A stretch of 64,000 nucleotides of DNA from Caldilineaceae bacterium (lineage in GTDB: Bacteria; Chloroflexota; Anaerolineae; Caldilineales; Caldilineaceae): assembly GCA_019637645.1 (NCBI GenBank), contig JAHBVH010000040.1, forward strand, positions 1-64,000, read 5' to 3'. Below are positions 6,827 to 15,267 of the stretch, one piece after another. Both the position numbers and the translations under genes were made by a program. Under the pieces are notes generated by a model. It was not told the DNA's origin. It worked only from the letters and a program-made list of their open reading frames with translations, and did no database searches. How positions within the stretch are numbered: position 1 is the first letter of the stretch; every line of letters begins with the position of its first letter.

Positions 6827-9502
6827 ATGCAGCGCCTCTTTCACCGCTCTAGTCTCCGTACTTCGCTTGCCCTGCTACGTCTGATCTGCCTATTGATCAT
6901 CACTGGCTTTGGTGGCTTGGCCATTGTCCTGATGCTGCGCCAAGCCCAAGCAGAGAGCCCAACACTAGCCACGCCACTGCCCACATTAGCCACTACAGCT
7001 CCACCCTTTTTAGGGATCACCGTTGCCCTCCAACAGGACACGCCCCATGAACGCCAGCAGGCGCTTGCCCGCTTACGCGAAGCAGGCTTTGGTTGGGTTC
7101 GGCAGCGGATTGATTGGGGAGCAGTCGAACCCCAGCCCGGTCAATACCATTGGCAACCCACGGATGACCTGCTCGCCGATATTATTGCGGCCAGCCTTGT
7201 GCCGGTCGTGGTCCTCGACGGCAGCCCAGCTTGGGCACGTGCACCACAAGATCGCGGTCCGCACGACAACCCCTTGGCCCCCCCCGCCGATCCCGCAACC
7301 TTTGCCCACTTTGCCGCTACGGTCGCGGCGCGGTACCAGACACACCTACGTTTCTACCAACTTTGGGATGAGCCCAACATTGCGCCCCATTGGGGCAACC
7401 GGCTGATCGAACCAGTGGCCTATGTGCAACTACTGAAGGCGGCAAGCCCAGCCATTCGCCAAGCGGATCCCGACGCGGTTATTATCACCGCGGCCCTGGC
7501 TCCCACGCGTGATCGCGGGCATTTAGCCATGGATGAACCCTATTTTCTCCAACGGCTCTATGCGGCTGGTGCGGCTCCGTACTTTGATGTGGTAGCTGCC
7601 CAGCCCTTTGGCTTTGGGCATGGGCCGGCTGATCCGCGCAGCCAAGTGAATGTACTCAATTTTCAACGGATCAAGCTGATTCGGCAGACCATGCTCGCGG
7701 CGCAAGATGGCACAACACCGATTTGGATCGTGCGCTATGGCTGGAATACGCGGGGCGATTCCCCTTGGCGCACGGTCACGCCAGCCGATCAAGCCGCGTA
7801 TGCCAGCGCCGCGCTACGCTACGCGCACCAAACATGGCCGTGGGTCATTGCCATGGGCTGGGCGATTGACCAACCGACACAGCCCGTCACCGATCCACTT
7901 TGGGGCTTTGCCCTGACCGACGACCTAGCCCATACCTTTCAACAATGGCAAGCCACAGCTAGCGTACGCGATAGGCCGAGTCGTCCAGCGGCTACCCATC
8001 TGGCTGGCCGCTGGCTGCTCATCGGGATAGGTGGGCTCTTGGTCCTCTGGCGTCTCCGGGCAGCAGCCAGCAGCCTCCCTTGGCGGCGATGGCAAGAGTA
8101 CTATCGTGCCTGGCCGCCACGCTCTCGCCTTTTGCTTTGGTTGCTTCTTGCCCTGCTCTACTATTTCACTACGTGGCCGCCGCTCTTGATGGTGTGGTGG
8201 CTCCTTGCCCTGTTCTTCATCTCCGCCGACCCGCGCAGTGGTTTAGGTGGGGTTGCGCTCCTCTTGCCCTTCTACTTTCAACATAAAGAGATTGCGGTGG
8301 CCGGTTATAGGACAACCCTGCCACCAGCCCATGCGATGCTCTTTTGCTTAGGTGCCGCGCTCTGGCTGCGCCAGGATCGGTCGCTCACCGCATGGCGTTG
8401 GAAGACGCTTTGGCCCTGGCGCCACCGCCTTCACCCCTTTGATTGGTTGGCCCTGCTTTGGTTGCTGATCAGTTTGTTGCCCGGCCTCTACAGTTGGCCG
8501 CGATCGGCCTATGCGCAAGGGCTACTCAATCTAGTCCTGTTGCCCCTCTTGGCCTATGCGGCGACGCGGTATTTAGCGCGGACGCCTCGCCAGCAAACTG
8601 AGGTGATTGGTGCGCTCTTTGTGGGTGGCGTAGCGGTTGCCATGATTGGGATCAGGCTGTGGTGGCAAGGGCAAGGGACCGCGGCGGACGGGGTTCTCCG
8701 GCTGGTCGGGCCTTATTTCTCGCCCAATCATACAGCCCTATATCTAGAACGGACGGCTTGGCTTGGGGTCGGGTTGGCGTTCCACCAGTCAAACCGATGG
8801 CGTCGCTGGCTTTTCCTCGCGGTTGGTCTGATTGGCGTGGCACTCTTCCTCACCGCTAGCCGTGGCGCTTGGCTATTAGGCATGCCTGCGGGTGCATTGA
8901 CGTGTGGCTGGCTCCTCAGTCGCTACCACCGCGCCGAAGGAGGATGGTACTGGTGGCCGCTACGGCGCTGGCACCGCGTCGGTTTGGGCCTTGGCACAAT
9001 TGCGGTTCTGCTCATGGGAGTAACCTTTTCGTACCTAAGTTGGGAGCGTCTCACCAATAGCGCAACCATCACAGAGCGGCTGTTGATCTGGCAGACAACT
9101 TGGCAACTATGGCGCGAGCATTGGCTCGTGGGCGTGGGGCCAGGGGGCTTTTTTTGGTACTACCCGCGCTACCTACCCTGGTCGGCCACGGCTGATCCCA
9201 ATTTACTACACCCGCATAATCTCTGGTTGGAGTTGCTCGCAGGTTGGGGGATACTTGGGCTTAGCTGGGTACTATGCGCGGGTTGGCAAATAGGCCGCAT
9301 CTACGCGCGCATTCAGCGCCATGCTCGGCACAACGGGCCACAGGCGATCCCGTGGCCGCTGCTTGGCCTCTTGGCAGCGTTAGCGGCTGGCTTGGTCCAC
9401 GGCCAAGTTGATACCTTTGCGGCCCTACCTGATCTAGCTGTTTGGCATTGGATCGCGTTGGGATTGGTGGTCAATACGTTAGAAATAAGGCGTGAAGCGT
9501 GA
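6827..9502 (+). CDS. Fusion: GH-A glycosidase-like domain plus O-antigen ligase-like membrane domain
   Basis: An 891-residue membrane protein. A signal-anchor helix (residues ~12-38) precedes a TIM-barrel domain (~60-390) resembling clan GH-A glycosidases: it has the acid/base motif LWDEPN (Glu182), but the strand that should carry the nucleophile reads IWIVRYGW, with Arg303 where Glu is expected, so catalysis is doubtful. After ~395 come about ten hydrophobic segments and the Wzy_C/WaaL-like signature GVGPGGFFWYYPRY and HPHNLWLELLAGWGILGL (~768-810), typical of O-antigen ligases/polymerases. A role in building or anchoring surface polysaccharide is inferred. No clear ribosome site at the ATG. 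Confidence 0.8.
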   Translation: MQRLFHRSSLRTSLALLRLICLLIITGFGGLAIVLMLRQAQAESPTLATPLPTLATTAPPFLGITVALQQDTPHERQQALARLREAGFGWVRQRIDWGAVEPQPGQYHWQPTDDLLADIIAASLVPVVVLDGSPAWARAPQDRGPHDNPLAPPADPATFAHFAATVAARYQTHLRFYQLWDEPNIAPHWGNRLIEPVAYVQLLKAASPAIRQADPDAVIITAALAPTRDRGHLAMDEPYFLQRLYAAGAAPYFDVVAAQPFGFGHGPADPRSQVNVLNFQRIKLIRQTMLAAQDGTTPIWIVRYGWNTRGDSPWRTVTPADQAAYASAALRYAHQTWPWVIAMGWAIDQPTQPVTDPLWGFALTDDLAHTFQQWQATASVRDRPSRPAATHLAGRWLLIGIGGLLVLWRLRAAASSLPWRRWQEYYRAWPPRSRLLLWLLLALLYYFTTWPPLLMVWWLLALFFISADPRSGLGGVALLLPFYFQHKEIAVAGYRTTLPPAHAMLFCLGAALWLRQDRSLTAWRWKTLWPWRHRLHPFDWLALLWLLISLLPGLYSWPRSAYAQGLLNLVLLPLLAYAATRYLARTPRQQTEVIGALFVGGVAVAMIGIRLWWQGQGTAADGVLRLVGPYFSPNHTALYLERTAWLGVGLAFHQSNRWRRWLFLAVGLIGVALFLTASRGAWLLGMPAGALTCGWLLSRYHRAEGGWYWWPLRRWHRVGLGLGTIAVLLMGVTFSYLSWERLTNSATITERLLIWQTTWQLWREHWLVGVGPGGFFWYYPRYLPWSATADPNLLHPHNLWLELLAGWGILGLSWVLCAGWQIGRIYARIQRHARHNGPQAIPWPLLGLLAALAAGLVHGQVDTFAALPDLAVWHWIALGLVVNTLEIRREA

Positions 9503-9533
9503 CATGATAGCTGTCATTGAGGACGGCAAGGAA

Positions 9534-9573
9534 TAAACAGGGCGTGTAAAGCAAGCTTTACACGCCCTGTTTA
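9534..9573. terminator. Bidirectional terminator between convergent genes
   Basis: Perfect 19-bp arms taaacagggcgtgtaaagc and gctttacacgccctgttta around a 2-nt centre, placed between the ends of the + strand fusion gene and the - strand lipoprotein gene. The arm ends are A/T-rich in both directions. Confidence 0.85.
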
Positions 9574-9643
9574 CAGCGTTATCAAAATGCGCATCACACC
9601 ACGCCTACCGCAAGTGGCTAGGGATGTAACGGGCAATGGCTGG

Positions 9644-11260
9644 TTACTGGAGGGCGACCTTGATATCCAAATCGGCAGCCGGTACTAGCGGCAGGATTTG
9701 ATCTTGCAACAGGGCAAGAATGGCTGGGTTTTCGAGCGGCGTTCCGCCCAAGAAAGGACCAGCCAGGGTTAAGACGCTTTTCAGCGAAGCATCGTCATAG
9801 TTGAGCGTTAGCGCCGTGGCACCGTCTAGCAAGAGGTTCAATTTGCCCGGGTCGCTGTCAAGCTGGAGTTCGCTGGCATTGAGCCCACCCAAAATTTGCG
9901 CAACATTCGGCGGCAATACCAAGGGCAACATTGGCAGATCAGCCAAACCACCGAGCGATTCAATGGAGCCATCACTATAGGCGGCATTCAGGTGCAAGAC
10001 GGGGATGGGCTGGTCAGCAACATCCGGGGTAGTCAGGGTTTTGTTGATCTCGCCACCAGTCGCCGGTTCAGCACCCGGGAGGGCAACGGCGGCCTTGATC
10101 GCACCGGTTTCTTGGATCAAAGCCAAGCCACTGCTGATCATCTCTGGCGAGACACCCGCGAGCGGAGCGACGATGCCGGCCAAGGTTTGCATCGACTCGG
10201 GCGTCCAGGTGATGGTTGGCAAGGTTTGACCATCGGCGGCCAAGAAAACCCCTTCTTGGCTAATTTCAACATTTAACTGTTGAACACCGGCCTGCTGCAA
10301 TTTCTGGAGCAGATCAGCAGGCAAAGCATTGGGCGCAACGGCCATGCCAAAGACCGAGAGCGAACCATCTTCGCTAATTGCCACGGGCACTTCGGCCAAG
10401 CTCAGTTCGCCAACGGGTTCGCCGGTGAAGGAAACCGCCACATCGACGGCAGTGCTCTGCAAAACGGGCAGCACACTGCTAAGCGTGGGGGCCAATGCCG
10501 GAGCAAAGGCGGCGACAAGCGGCTCAACTCGCGGAAGCGATTGGCTGTCATAGGCAATGCTCGGCAAGGGCTTGCCGTTGGTCGAGAGTTGAATGCCATT
10601 GGGCGTGGTGGCTACTTGAATATTTTCAATGCCAAAGGAAGAGAGCAAATTCAAGGTTTCGGGCGGTAATAGCGGGCCACCGACACCAAGCGCGGCTGCC
10701 GAAAGACCACCAATGGCCAGGCCACCTTGTTCATCAAAGGCGATCCCACCTAATTGGAAAGGCCCAACCGTCGGCGCAATTTCTTCGGCTATCGCAACCG
10801 TCTCGCCATGCCAAGCCATTGTAGCTGGCGCAGGCGTGCCGACATTGACCGCGACCCCCAAACCAATTTGGCGGAGCACCGGAAGCGCACTGGCAATCAG
10901 AGCTGCATTCGGGATATTGGGGGCCTTTTGAATTAGTTCTTGGAGGGTCGCCACAGAGGTAGCATCCCACGAAATATAGGGAAGGGCCTCACCATTCGCA
11001 TAGAGTAAGATGCCATGATAACCAGGTCGGATTTCGAGCTTTTGCAGGCTGGCGGACTGCAACTGTTGTACTAGCCCAGGATCTATATAGGTAACCGTTT
11101 GACCAAAGATGCTGACACCACCATCTGTCGCAAGGGTGACTGGCAGCGAAGGCAAGTTGAACCAGGTTGCACCGGTTGTTCCCCCACCACAGGCAGTCAA
11201 TACTAGACTGACAACAAGTATCATTGCACAGAGTCTCATAAACCTTAGGTTTGCCTGCAT
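9644..11260 (-). CDS. Lipoprotein of unknown function with four internal repeats
   Basis: A 538-residue predicted lipoprotein (signal peptide and lipobox SLVLTAC near residues 18-24, then Gly-rich). No family is recognised. The mature protein is built from four repeats of about 110-125 residues. Each has a strand-rich stretch with G-h-L-h, then a motif such as GEALPYISWD, GKPLPSIAYD, GQTLPTITWT or ATALTLNYDD, then a predicted amphipathic helix ending in a P-V/L-rich segment. It has AAAGGAG upstream of the ATG and seems to be a single-gene unit. A binding or scaffold role at the cell surface is only a guess. Confidence 0.75.
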   Translation of the reverse strand: MQANLRFMRLCAMILVVSLVLTACGGGTTGATWFNLPSLPVTLATDGGVSIFGQTVTYIDPGLVQQLQSASLQKLEIRPGYHGILLYANGEALPYISWDATSVATLQELIQKAPNIPNAALIASALPVLRQIGLGVAVNVGTPAPATMAWHGETVAIAEEIAPTVGPFQLGGIAFDEQGGLAIGGLSAAALGVGGPLLPPETLNLLSSFGIENIQVATTPNGIQLSTNGKPLPSIAYDSQSLPRVEPLVAAFAPALAPTLSSVLPVLQSTAVDVAVSFTGEPVGELSLAEVPVAISEDGSLSVFGMAVAPNALPADLLQKLQQAGVQQLNVEISQEGVFLAADGQTLPTITWTPESMQTLAGIVAPLAGVSPEMISSGLALIQETGAIKAAVALPGAEPATGGEINKTLTTPDVADQPIPVLHLNAAYSDGSIESLGGLADLPMLPLVLPPNVAQILGGLNASELQLDSDPGKLNLLLDGATALTLNYDDASLKSVLTLAGPFLGGTPLENPAILALLQDQILPLVPAADLDIKVALQ

Positions 11261-11543
11261 TTGCAGTCTCCTTTGTGCTACTGGGCGTATTCGGTCATAC
11301 GGACAGATCGTATGGCTTCTCAGGTGAAGGCTAAAATTTATATAAGATTCGACGACCTTTGATTGACGACTGAGATACGGCCTGTTATTGGATAGAAGTA
11401 GTGATTGTGATGAAAAATTGCTCGGGACTTACTTTTGAAAAAATGATACACCAATTCGGACGAAGACACAAGCGCTCTTCAAGCTGTTGTTCAGTTAGTT
11501 ACCACCGGAAAAAGAGATTACCAGGTCTGGTTGGCTCTGGGGC
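11261..11543. other. Non-coding gap between murE and the lipoprotein gene
   Basis: 283 bp, A/T-rich in the middle. It should hold the promoter of the lipoprotein gene (a TATATAAAT-like stretch near 11340 on the - strand) and the end of the murE transcript. No good -35 or terminator was found. Confidence 0.4.
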
Positions 11544-13169
11544 CTAGCTTGGGAAGCGGCGGGTAAGAGCGGTGCGCATGGCGTCTTGATCGCTCCAGGG
11601 GTATTCGGTTTCGCCAAAGCACATACTGCGTTCATGGCCCTTGCCAAAAGCCGCAACAACATCGCCTGGTTGCGCCATATCCACCGCCGCTTGAATCGCG
11701 GCGGCGCGGTCAGGAACGATCAGAAAAGTGGTCGCCGGAGCAAATTCTTGAACCCCGGCGGCAATTTCGGCGTTAATCGCGGCCAGATCTTCGGTGCGGG
11801 GATCTTCGGCAGTGACCACGGTAAAATCGGCAAGACGCCCACTGACACGGCCCATGAGCCGCCGCTTGGCGACATCGCGTAGGCCCGCGCTGCCAAAGAC
11901 GGCAATCAGACGGCCTGGTTGCCCTTGTGCATTCTGCCCCACCAATTTGCGCAGGGTCAAGAGCGCACGTTCGAGGCTCACGGGCGAATGGGCAAAATCC
12001 ACCACAGCCAGAAACGGTTGGCCTTCATCGATCGGTTCCATGCGCCCTAGCACGCCAGGGAAATCGAGAATACCTTGCTGGATCACGGCTGGCTCTAGCC
12101 CAAGGGCCAAGGCAACCGTCGCCGCGCACAACACATTGGCCACATTAAATTCACCGATCAGCTTGGTAGTAACGGGGAATTCACCGGCCCACCAGCGCAA
12201 GCGGAAATGGGTGCCATCAGGCGCATAATCGATAGCCTCGGCGGCGACATCTAAGTCTGGTGTCGCCATGGTCCCCGCCTTGGCGATGCCATAGGTACGC
12301 ACCGGCACCGTAAAGCCTTGCGCGGCAGCTTCTTCGGCCAGTGCCGTCTGGAGGGCCGCAAAACTGCCCTCATCATCAGCATTGAGAATCGCGCAGCGGG
12401 GTACACCGGCTTTGGCTGGGGAATGGTAGAGCGCACGAAACAAGAGCGCTTTGGCGGCGACATAGGCTTCCCGGCTCCCATGTTCGTCGAGATGCTCATG
12501 GGTAATGTTCGTCACCGCCGCAATATCAAAATCGACCGCCGCTACCCGTGCTTGATTCAAGCCATGGCTAGTGCTCTCGACAATGGCATAGCGACAGTGG
12601 GCATCGCGCATATGGGCCAGAAAGCGCTGAACATCGGGGGCATCAGGCGTGGTAACATGAAAGCCCGTATCGATCTCCGTGCCCGCAATCCGGGCCGCGA
12701 CGGTTGTGATCACCCCCACTTGTCCATGCGGGTTCGCCGCCGTTATCGTGGCGGCCTTGCCAATGGATTCGAGCAGGGAACAGGTGGTCGTCTTGCCATC
12801 GGTGCCGGTGACGCCGATGACTGTCATGGCGCGGCTGGGGAAATCGTGCAAAGCCGCGGCACAAATCGCCAAGGCCAACCGACTATCTTCGACTTGGATA
12901 TAGGGAAGCGTGGCGGGCAAAGCATAGCCTAGTTGCGCCAGTTCCGTTGGGGCATGCGTGCCCAAGAGTGCCGCTGCGCCCTGCGCCGCCGCTTGGGCCA
13001 GAAACCGATGGGAGTCGGTGGTACGCCCCTGCCAAGCGACAAAAAGGGTATGCGGGCCAACTTTACGGCTATCAAAGAGCACTTGATCGATGAGAAGCAG
13101 CGCCGGATCGCCGCGCATATGAAGTTGAAAGGCTGGCAGGTAGGTCAGTAAATCGGCTAGTGAGCGCAT
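11544..13169 (-). CDS. murE: UDP-N-acetylmuramoyl-tripeptide synthetase
   Basis: A 541-residue Mur ligase that adds the third amino acid to UDP-MurNAc-L-Ala-D-Glu in peptidoglycan synthesis (cytoplasm, ATP-dependent). Domain order is as expected: N-terminal UDP-binding domain, central ATPase with VIGVTGTDGKTTTC (~117-130), STSHGLNQ and NITHEHLDEHGS, and a C-terminal domain with VVDFAHSP. The DNPR motif that marks meso-diaminopimelate enzymes reads EDPRTED here, so the residue added (DAP, Lys or Orn) is uncertain. A GGAATAAGGG precedes the ATG. It lies 24 bp after the propeller gene and is probably co-transcribed with it, an unusual neighbour since no other mur or fts genes are adjacent. Confidence 0.88.
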   Translation of the reverse strand: MRSLADLLTYLPAFQLHMRGDPALLLIDQVLFDSRKVGPHTLFVAWQGRTTDSHRFLAQAAAQGAAALLGTHAPTELAQLGYALPATLPYIQVEDSRLALAICAAALHDFPSRAMTVIGVTGTDGKTTTCSLLESIGKAATITAANPHGQVGVITTVAARIAGTEIDTGFHVTTPDAPDVQRFLAHMRDAHCRYAIVESTSHGLNQARVAAVDFDIAAVTNITHEHLDEHGSREAYVAAKALLFRALYHSPAKAGVPRCAILNADDEGSFAALQTALAEEAAAQGFTVPVRTYGIAKAGTMATPDLDVAAEAIDYAPDGTHFRLRWWAGEFPVTTKLIGEFNVANVLCAATVALALGLEPAVIQQGILDFPGVLGRMEPIDEGQPFLAVVDFAHSPVSLERALLTLRKLVGQNAQGQPGRLIAVFGSAGLRDVAKRRLMGRVSGRLADFTVVTAEDPRTEDLAAINAEIAAGVQEFAPATTFLIVPDRAAAIQAAVDMAQPGDVVAAFGKGHERSMCFGETEYPWSDQDAMRTALTRRFPS

Positions 13170-13193
13170 CCCTTATTCCTTTGTCCCGGCTCA

Positions 13194-15026
13194 TCAAATA
13201 TCCCGTGGGCCACGAACGATCGAAAGACCAGCTAGTAAAATCACAGCGACCAGAAAGACGCTTACCGAGAGCAAGACGGGTGGCATACTCGCGGAAACAA
13301 TCGCCGCGACATCGATTGGGGTTGGCGTGTTGGTGGGGGTTGCGGTTTCGGTTGGTGTTGCCAATGGCGTCGGCGTCTCGGTAATGGTGGGCGTTGCGGT
13401 GACAGTAGGCGTGGGCAGCGCTGGCGTTGCGGTTGCGGTGGGTGTCTCTGTTGGCGTCGGTGGCACTTCAGGAATATCAACTGTAATGACACTGCCATCG
13501 GTCAAAACGTCACTACCCGTAAGCGTGGCTGTCTCCGTCACGCCGGATGAGCTATCCGTAATCGGTGCGGTATCCGTGAGCGGCAGCGTGGGTGTCGGTG
13601 TCGCCGTCGAAACCAACGTTAGCGCGGTCGTCGTCGGCAGCGTCACCGTGATCACGGCGTCTGCCGCCACGGTTGGCGTCTCGGTGATGGTCGTTGGCGT
13701 CGAAAAGATAGCCGGTATGGGCGTTTCCGTTGGGGTCGGCGTCTCCGTCACCGTTGGCGTTGGTGGTGGCGTTTCCGTTGGGGTGGGCGTCGCCGTGGGT
13801 ACCGGGGTTTCGGTCGGTGTCACGGTCGGCGTCGCCGTTGGCGTTTCGGTGGGTGTATTCGTCGGTGTTGGTGTGTCGGTGGGCGTTCGGGTGGGGGTAA
13901 AGGTTGGCGTGGCCGTTGCCAACGCAGCCCGCACATTGAGCGCGGGCATGGCCGCGATCGACTGGAAGGTAATACCCTCGTCATCACTCCGTAGAACCCA
14001 GTTGGTCACCGTACCAGCATAGATCGTACGCGGTGCCTTGGGCGTGTTGGCCACGGCATAGACAACCCCATCATAAGGGACACCATTGAGGGTTGCCAAT
14101 TGCCAACTTTCACCACTCCCGGTCCATAAACCATTTTCCGTAGCAGCCACCACCAATCGGCCCGTGGTGACGACATCATAGACAACCGTGTTAGGAAAAC
14201 CGTTGATCCGCGCCCAGGTTAGGCCGTCGATACTTTGGTAGAGCCCATTCCCCGTGCCAGCATAGATGATGCTCTGTTCAACGGTGAGGCTAAAGACAAT
14301 AATATTATTCGGGAAACCCGCCACCGCCTCCCATTGGGTGGCACCGGCAGGCAGACGATAGATACCAAGATGGGTACCCGCATAGAGCACATCGCCCACT
14401 TGGACTAGTTCGCGCACACGCCGCGCCTCGCCAACCAAGCCGCCATCTAGCTTTTCCCAGGTGTCGCCACTATCGGTGCTCCGAAAAACGCCATCAAACC
14501 GGGTACAGACGTAGAAAACGCTCTTGCCATTTTCCACATCGGCATACAATTCGCCCACGGCACTGTTTTCTGAAAGGAGCGGGCGAAAGTTAGCTAGCTC
14601 TTCCCAAGTGTCGCCCCCATCGCGGCTACGGAAGAGATTACCAAAGCCACCATCACCCGCGAGCACCAGCCGTGGATTCTGGGGATCAAAGGCTAGGCCA
14701 GCAATACTAATATTTTCTAACAGACCACTCGTCGCTGGCAACCAGTCCATCCCACCATTTGCCGTGCGATAGACACTGGGCGGATCGGGTGCATTCAACG
14801 TGCCGGCAAGCACCTTGTCGGGCGCGCCAGGCATCACCGCGACACTCACCACGGCATTGCGCGTGGGAATTGTGCCACCCTGTGCCCAAACCCAAGTTGG
14901 CAGGAGAAATAATAGGAAGAGCAGGAGTAAGCCAACAAAAGGCGTCCACCGGCTTTGCGTGAGGGCAGCACCATAGCGCGATAGAACGCGTTGGCAGAGA
15001 AGCAACATATCGTTCACAGGTGACAA
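13194..15026 (-). CDS. Membrane-anchored Asp-box beta-propeller with Thr-Pro stalk
   Basis: A 610-residue predicted exported protein. An N-terminal hydrophobic segment (~24-49) leads to a propeller domain (~50-370) with Asp-box/BNR-like repeats such as YRTANGGMDW, FRSRDGGDTW, FRSTDSGDTW and YQSIDGLTW. Then comes a ~200-residue low-complexity stalk of TPTPTETPT-type repeats (~370-575), and a C-terminal hydrophobic helix followed by RGPRDI. This fits a cell-wall-spanning surface protein. The fold resembles sialidase and PSII-assembly (Ycf48-type) propellers, but catalytic residues are not evident. The first codon is TTG; an ATG 18 bp downstream is an alternative. Likely an operon with murE. Confidence 0.78.
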   Translation of the reverse strand: MSPVNDMLLLCQRVLSRYGAALTQSRWTPFVGLLLLFLLFLLPTWVWAQGGTIPTRNAVVSVAVMPGAPDKVLAGTLNAPDPPSVYRTANGGMDWLPATSGLLENISIAGLAFDPQNPRLVLAGDGGFGNLFRSRDGGDTWEELANFRPLLSENSAVGELYADVENGKSVFYVCTRFDGVFRSTDSGDTWEKLDGGLVGEARRVRELVQVGDVLYAGTHLGIYRLPAGATQWEAVAGFPNNIIVFSLTVEQSIIYAGTGNGLYQSIDGLTWARINGFPNTVVYDVVTTGRLVVAATENGLWTGSGESWQLATLNGVPYDGVVYAVANTPKAPRTIYAGTVTNWVLRSDDEGITFQSIAAMPALNVRAALATATPTFTPTRTPTDTPTPTNTPTETPTATPTVTPTETPVPTATPTPTETPPPTPTVTETPTPTETPIPAIFSTPTTITETPTVAADAVITVTLPTTTALTLVSTATPTPTLPLTDTAPITDSSSGVTETATLTGSDVLTDGSVITVDIPEVPPTPTETPTATATPALPTPTVTATPTITETPTPLATPTETATPTNTPTPIDVAAIVSASMPPVLLSVSVFLVAVILLAGLSIVRGPRDI

Positions 15027-15105
15027 TTATACCTTATGCATGGTTACTTCAACAACGTTAGGCATGCCAATCATAGGTAAGTAGCAGCTCGCTAGGACAA
15101 AAATA

Positions 15106-15142
15106 AACGTCAAGGTCTATGATGGAGCACGACCTTGACGTT
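15106..15142. terminator. Hairpin upstream of the propeller gene
   Basis: Perfect 12-bp arms aacgtcaaggtc and gaccttgacgtt with a 13-nt loop, between the end of the nuoN copy 1 gene and the start of the propeller gene. Probably a terminator for the upstream nuo cluster. Confidence 0.6.
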
Positions 15143-15184
15143 GTGAGCGTTGTTACGCAATTTTACAACTAACAAAATAGGGGG

Positions 15185-15260
15185 TGACCTGACACAGATC
15201 GCTGCTTATCTTTATCCGAAGAGGCGACGAAGCGTAGCAGCGATCCTGCAAGTTAGGTCA
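15185..15260. terminator. Two-part stem-loop just after nuoN copy 1
   Basis: Inner arms gatcgctgct and agcagcgatc pair perfectly and outer arms tgacctgac and gttaggtca pair with one mismatch. The outer arms resemble the CCTGACAGG repeat family. It starts within 10 bp of the nuoN stop codon. Confidence 0.6.
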
Positions 15261-15267
15261 GCAGAGG

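Noticed and set aside
13327..14022. A + strand frame rich in Val and Gly opposite the propeller protein's stalk
   Set aside because: It is the antisense of the Thr-Pro repeat DNA, so the periodic Val/Gly composition is a by-product.
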